Assembly: GCA_902778175.1 (NCBI GenBank)
Contig: CACYWT010000018.1
Location: 1 to 36,065, forward strand
Reading direction: 5' to 3'
Origin: an uncultured Ruminococcus sp.
Lineage (GTDB): Bacteria; Bacillota; Clostridia; Oscillospirales; Acutalibacteraceae
Length of the DNA stretch: 36,065 nt
The position numbers were made by a program, and so were the translations under genes. Positions 33,544 through 36,065 of this stretch are shown in pieces. The notes below the pieces were generated by a model, which saw nothing but the letters and a program-made list of their open reading frames with translations, searched no databases and had not been told where the DNA came from. Each line of letters opens with the position of its first letter. The stretch's first letter is position 1.

Positions 33544-33592
33544 TGCTGTGAAGCTGATGTGAAGGACATCACTGCTTCACAGCATTTTATTA
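33544..33592 (+). terminator. Intrinsic terminator of the YtxH-like gene
   Basis: TGCTGTGAAGC pairs with GCTTCACAGCA, with an inner GATGT/ACATC pair, followed by TTTTATTAT. Confidence 0.85.
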
Positions 33593-33618
33593 TCCCGATA
33601 CGGCGCCGTCAGATAATC

Positions 33619-33660
33619 ACCCGATCGGGTAATGACATTTTCTGATTTGCGATGTATAAT
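33619..33660 (+). promoter_or_regulatory. Promoter with adjacent 12-base palindrome, truncated GNAT gene
   Basis: ATGACA (33632-33637) and TATAAT (33655-33660) are 17 bases apart. The perfect palindrome ACCCGATCGGGT (33619-33630) ends one base before the -35 box and may be a regulator site. Confidence 0.6.
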
Positions 33661-33682
33661 ATTTATATAATTCTGATCAGAG

Positions 33683-34117
33683 ATGAACGAAATGAAAAAG
33701 CTTTTTTCCGAAATACCGCGCATAGGCAGCGGACACATTGAAATAAAGGAACTGACGGAAAACGATGCCGACGCACTGAATGAACTTGCAAGGAACGACA
33801 AGGTATATAAATACCTCCCGACTTTCCTGTTTGAACGGAAATATGAAGATATTCACTATGTTATAAAGGATTTATATGATGAATGTTTTGAGGAATCCAT
33901 TATTCTCGGCATATTCGCCGGCGGAGTATTTTGCGGGATCGCGGAAATGTACGGATATCGCGATGAATTACATAAGATCATTACAGCAAGTACAATGACA
34001 GAAAATCATGCATCCGCAAATGTACTGAGAAAAAACGGATTTGATCTTGTTGTTCACGAAGCTTCGGAGAACTGGGGATTTCCGCTTTCCGTAAAGGTTG
34101 ACAAATGGATAAGATAA
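33683..34117 (+). pseudogene. GNAT acetyltransferase with apparent internal deletion of the acetyl-CoA-binding motif
   Basis: This 144-residue frame has a RimJ/RimL-like N-terminal half (GHIEIKELTENDADALNELA, YVIKDLYDECFEESIILGIF, GIAEMYGYRDELHKI). It then passes straight to the C-terminal ITASTMTENHASANVLRKNGFD. The segment that normally lies between them, including the W-G-x-G-x-A acetyl-CoA loop and its helix (roughly 30 residues), is absent, though the frame stays open. The deletion suggests loss of activity, so I mark it as a probable in-frame-deleted gene. Family members run about 170-180 residues. Start is the ATG at 33683 or the one three codons later; the ribosome binding site is weak. 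Confidence 0.6.
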
Positions 34118-34231
34118 AAAACTTTTTCCGTAACCGCAACGGGCTGATATGATGAGCGGCGCATATGTTTCTGCCCGGATTTTTTCCGTAAAAAAATGCA
34201 GAACGGTATTCTATGATCCGTAAATATGTGC

Positions 34232-34237
34232 TATACT
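34232..34237 (+). promoter_or_regulatory. Extended -10 promoter of luxS
   Basis: TGC-TATACT is an extended -10 box 38 bases upstream of luxS. The -35 region is weak (TTCTAT at 17 bases). Confidence 0.6.
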
Positions 34238-34275
34238 AATGAAAGCAAATCAATATAACAAAGGAGAAAAGAAAA

Positions 34276-34800
34276 ATGGAACTGATACAAAGCTTTTCGG
34301 TAGATCATACGCGCATTGTCCCCGGCATTTTCACAAGCAGGACAGACAAACTCGGCAGCTATACGGTCACGACCTATGACATAAGGCTCAGAAGACCGAA
34401 CAGGGAACCCGCGATCGACGTTGCGGCAATGCATTCTCTTGAACATATCATCGCAACCTGTCTTCGCAATGATCCCGACTGGAAGGACGAGGTCATATAC
34501 TGGGGACCAATGGGCTGTCTTACGGGGTTCTATATCATACTCAAGGGCAGCCGCACTCCGAAGGAGATCTTCGGGCTGATACTCAGAGCCTTCAGATCCG
34601 TTGAAAATGTGCAGGAGGTTCCGGGGACATCTCCCGAAAACTGCGGATATTATCGTATGCATAATCTTGAAATGGCAAAATGGTATGCCTCACGGTTTGC
34701 CGCTTATCTTGAAGAAAACGCAGAAAACAGCGATATCTTTGAATATCCGAGAACGGAACGTCTTGTAACAGACGAAGGACAGCATTTCTACGATTCGTGA
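34276..34800 (+). CDS. luxS: S-ribosylhomocysteine lyase
   Basis: This 174-residue metalloenzyme has the metal-binding HSLEH at about residue 54, the catalytic Cys in GPMGCLTGFY and the third ligand region ENCGYYRMHNL. It cleaves S-ribosylhomocysteine to homocysteine and DPD, the precursor of autoinducer-2. AAAGGAG precedes the ATG. It is monocistronic here; the nucleosidase that feeds it is not in the window. Codon use and length are normal. Confidence 0.97.
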   Translation: MELIQSFSVDHTRIVPGIFTSRTDKLGSYTVTTYDIRLRRPNREPAIDVAAMHSLEHIIATCLRNDPDWKDEVIYWGPMGCLTGFYIILKGSRTPKEIFGLILRAFRSVENVQEVPGTSPENCGYYRMHNLEMAKWYASRFAAYLEENAENSDIFEYPRTERLVTDEGQHFYDS

Positions 34801-34859
34801 CAGGTATTACTCAGGTCAAGAAAACTATCCTGTCACAAATTTGAAAGATCAATTATTAA

Positions 34860-34967
34860 AGGCAACACCGCACAAAGACCGCCTTGCAGCTTAGCACCAC
34901 ATCTGCTTGCTCTTTTTCCGTCATTCTGCACAAAACTTGCTTGATAACCGTCAGGTTGGTATTGCCT
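34860..34967 (+). mobile_element. MITE-like element with terminal inverted repeats downstream of luxS
   Basis: The left end AGGCAACACC (34860-34869) and right end GGTATTGCCT (34958-34967) are inverted repeats with one mismatch, bounding 108 bases with no gene. The left 78 bases recur near 25170-25245. Both copies lie just downstream of a gene, in the same orientation relative to it. Confidence 0.7.
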
Positions 34968-34984
34968 AAAAAAGAGGTATTATT

Positions 34985-35191
34985 TTGAAAAAGATCAAGC
35001 CAAGATAAATATTCTGCATTGTTTCATTAGTCCTGATCTTTATCGGATATTTTATTTTCCTGTGCAGCTATTCAAGCCGGTATACGGTTATCCAGTTCTT
35101 AGAGGGCACGACAGATACCAATAGCGTCCGTGTCGAAATATCCGACAAGGAAATAATCACAGTTTTCTTTTTCATTGCTGATCCCTCCTGA
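34985..35191 (+). pseudogene. Remnant of a small membrane protein with an in-frame stop
   Basis: AGAGG eight bases before TTG opens KKIKPR, then TAA (35006-35008). The same frame continues with a good membrane helix (IFCIVSLVLIFIGYFIFLC), then SSRYTVIQFLEGTTDTNSV, to a TGA at 35191. Removing the stop gives a normal-looking lipoprotein- or membrane-anchored start. The last residues run antisense into the start of another orphan gene, so the true end is lost. This looks like a decayed gene, beginning directly after the MITE-like element. Confidence 0.5.
35068..35175 (-). pseudogene. Orphan minus-strand gene start, 35 codons
   Basis: AGGAGG nine bases before ATG opens MKKKTVIISLSDISTRTLLV and runs 35 codons to TAG. 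It has an extended -10 promoter (TGC-TATAAT at 35208-35216). Promoter and ribosome binding site are both strong, while the product is short and runs antisense through the neighbouring remnant. It looks like the intact 5' end of a gene whose body was deleted, or a very small protein. Confidence 0.4.
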
Positions 35192-35207
35192 GATTTTGTA
35201 TGATATG

Positions 35208-35216
35208 ATTATAGCA
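35208..35216 (-). promoter_or_regulatory. Extended -10 promoter of the orphan gene start
   Basis: Minus-strand TGC-TATAAT, with a poor -35, lies 33 bases upstream of the orphan ATG. Confidence 0.55.
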
Positions 35217-35364
35217 TACAGAGTGCGACAAATGTGTGACAAGGGAAAAAATAAATCATTATTTATTATTCAGAGATCAGTAATGAAATAATAACAGTGG
35301 ATCTCATTCTGTCAAATTCACACCTGTTACGGAAATATCAATAAATACCCTTTGCAGCAACCGG

Positions 35365-35402
35365 CAAAAAAGGACGTTCATCTCTGAAGGTGAACGTCCT
35401 GC
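35365..35402 (-). terminator. Intrinsic terminator of the DUF3592-type gene
   Basis: On the minus strand AGGACGTTCA pairs with TGAACGTCCT around a ten-base loop and is followed by six T, just after the stop codon. Confidence 0.92.
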
Positions 35403-35411
35403 TTTTCTGGT

Positions 35412-35954
35412 TTAATCAGCTTTTGCCTGTGCTATTCTGTTATTCTCATATTCTTTAATGTTTTTCTTGTGCTTTGAGCATAATCCGAGAACCGCTATAA
35501 GGATCAGGATCAGAACTACTGTTATCGCGCCGAATATACCTGCCATAATATAATATGATGCAGCATTCGGGTCGCCCTGAGGGGTACCGGGATCTTTTTC
35601 AATAAGATAGACGGTAAGCGTATCTCCCTTTTTGTATGAATCTGCATTTATTACAGAGGCGAGCTTTGTATCCTGATATTCCTTTCCCATATATTCATAG
35701 TTTACATATACGTCTGTCGAACGGTCATCACCGGAATAAGTGACCTCTGTGTAGCTTACGGTTGCATTGACCTTATCAGCATTCTTATAATTATTATCAA
35801 AGTCTATTCCTGAGAATACAAAAAACGCACACAAAACTCCAAAAACGATCAAAGCGATAACCGTAATGACAATTGATACTATTGAAACACGAAATCTTGC
35901 CTTTTCGTTTTCGATAAGAAAATTGTTGTATTCGGGATTGAATTCTGTATTCAT
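35412..35954 (-). CDS. DUF3592-type membrane protein
   Basis: This 180-residue protein has an N-terminal membrane helix (about 22-46), an extracytoplasmic beta-rich domain with VNATVSYTEVTYSGDDRSTD, YVNYEYMGKEY and GDTLTVYLIEKDPGTP (the DUF3592 pattern), and a second helix (about 132-158). Function is unknown. I chose the ATG at 35954 because AAAGGACG lies just upstream. An open frame continues 16 codons further, but those codons come mainly from the 95-base repeat, which ends 16 bases before this start. Confidence 0.8.
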   Translation of the reverse strand: MNTEFNPEYNNFLIENEKARFRVSIVSIVITVIALIVFGVLCAFFVFSGIDFDNNYKNADKVNATVSYTEVTYSGDDRSTDVYVNYEYMGKEYQDTKLASVINADSYKKGDTLTVYLIEKDPGTPQGDPNAASYYIMAGIFGAITVVLILILIAVLGLCSKHKKNIKEYENNRIAQAKAD

Positions 35955-35970
35955 GGCTATACGTCCTTTC

Positions 35971-36065
35971 TTAAAAGCTTTGCTTTCAACAAGCAAAGGC
36001 AAGCCGTAGGCTTGCTGTCGTTCAGTGGGAGATTTTTACTCCCACTGAACGGATATATGGCACCC
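35971..36065 (-). repeat. 95-base three-hairpin repeat, copy 3 (cut by window end)
   Basis: All 95 visible bases match copies 1 and 2, with the same orientation. It lies 16 bases upstream of the DUF3592-type start, so its last hairpin sits next to that gene's ribosome binding site. The outer flank is outside the window. Confidence 0.9.

Larger units (their letters stand above)
34801..35411. other. Gene-poor region after luxS
   Basis: It contains a GTGACAGG/CCTGTCAC long-loop dyad right after luxS, a MITE-like element, a plus-strand gene remnant with an in-frame stop, a minus-strand orphan gene start with promoter and ribosome binding site, and the terminator of the DUF3592-type gene. The rest (about 35220-35364) is AT-rich with nothing recognisable. 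Confidence 0.65.

Overview
The window reads as a chromosomal segment of a strictly anaerobic, low-to-mid GC Clostridia member, most likely of the Ruminococcus/Oscillospiraceae group. This rests on the pyruvate formate-lyase pair, the Firmicute-type ylm/sepF/divIVA/lspA division cluster, strong AGGAGG-type ribosome binding sites, sigma-A promoters, small family proteins common in ruminococci (a DUF6465-like and a YtxH-like protein), and several dispersed extragenic repeats. The genus is an inference; nothing in the window fixes it. Most genes are on the minus strand.

Layout. 1-830: tRNA-Leu(GAG) and a HAD hydrolase. 863-5669: a dlt-like envelope-modification operon (DltA-type ligase, carrier protein, MBOAT acyltransferase, SGNH-like protein, then the HAD gene). 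5935-9013: pflA and pflB. 9014-9595: a long intergenic region holding two copies of a hairpin-rich repeat. 9596-11939: on the plus strand, a DEAD-box RNA helicase and a lipoprotein. 11994-16902: a minus-strand cell-division/housekeeping operon (HlyD-like membrane protein, YggS, SepF, DivIVA, LspA, RluD). 17005-19774: miaA, a nucleoside phosphorylase, and a CorA transporter preceded by a candidate coupled leader ORF. 19909-24881: a membrane diguanylate cyclase and dnaE, the latter behind an array of GC-rich hairpins. 25244-26943: a GNAT acetyltransferase and a THUMP methyltransferase. 27150-27710: a uracil-DNA-glycosylase-like protein. 27783-31641: the ribosomal/translation block rpmG-secE-nusG-rplK-rplA-rplJ-rplL-rpmB, with candidate L1 leader sites and an L10 leader/attenuator. 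31808-36065: an accessory-looking stretch with an unknown protein, DUF6465-like and YtxH-like small proteins, a GNAT gene that appears internally deleted, luxS, gene remnants and a DUF3592-type membrane protein.

How the genes work together. The pfl genes supply anaerobic acetyl-CoA and formate. The dlt-like operon probably esterifies a cell-surface polymer with an activated amino or hydroxy acid. The sepF/divIVA block serves septum placement and envelope growth. The translation block is probably controlled by L1 and L10 autoregulation.

No CRISPR array, transposase, phage gene or clear defence island is visible. The most unusual content is non-coding: a 95-base element present in three identical copies in the same orientation, two MITE-like families with terminal inverted repeats, a degenerate dispersed element of about 60 bases, and the hairpin array in the dnaE leader.
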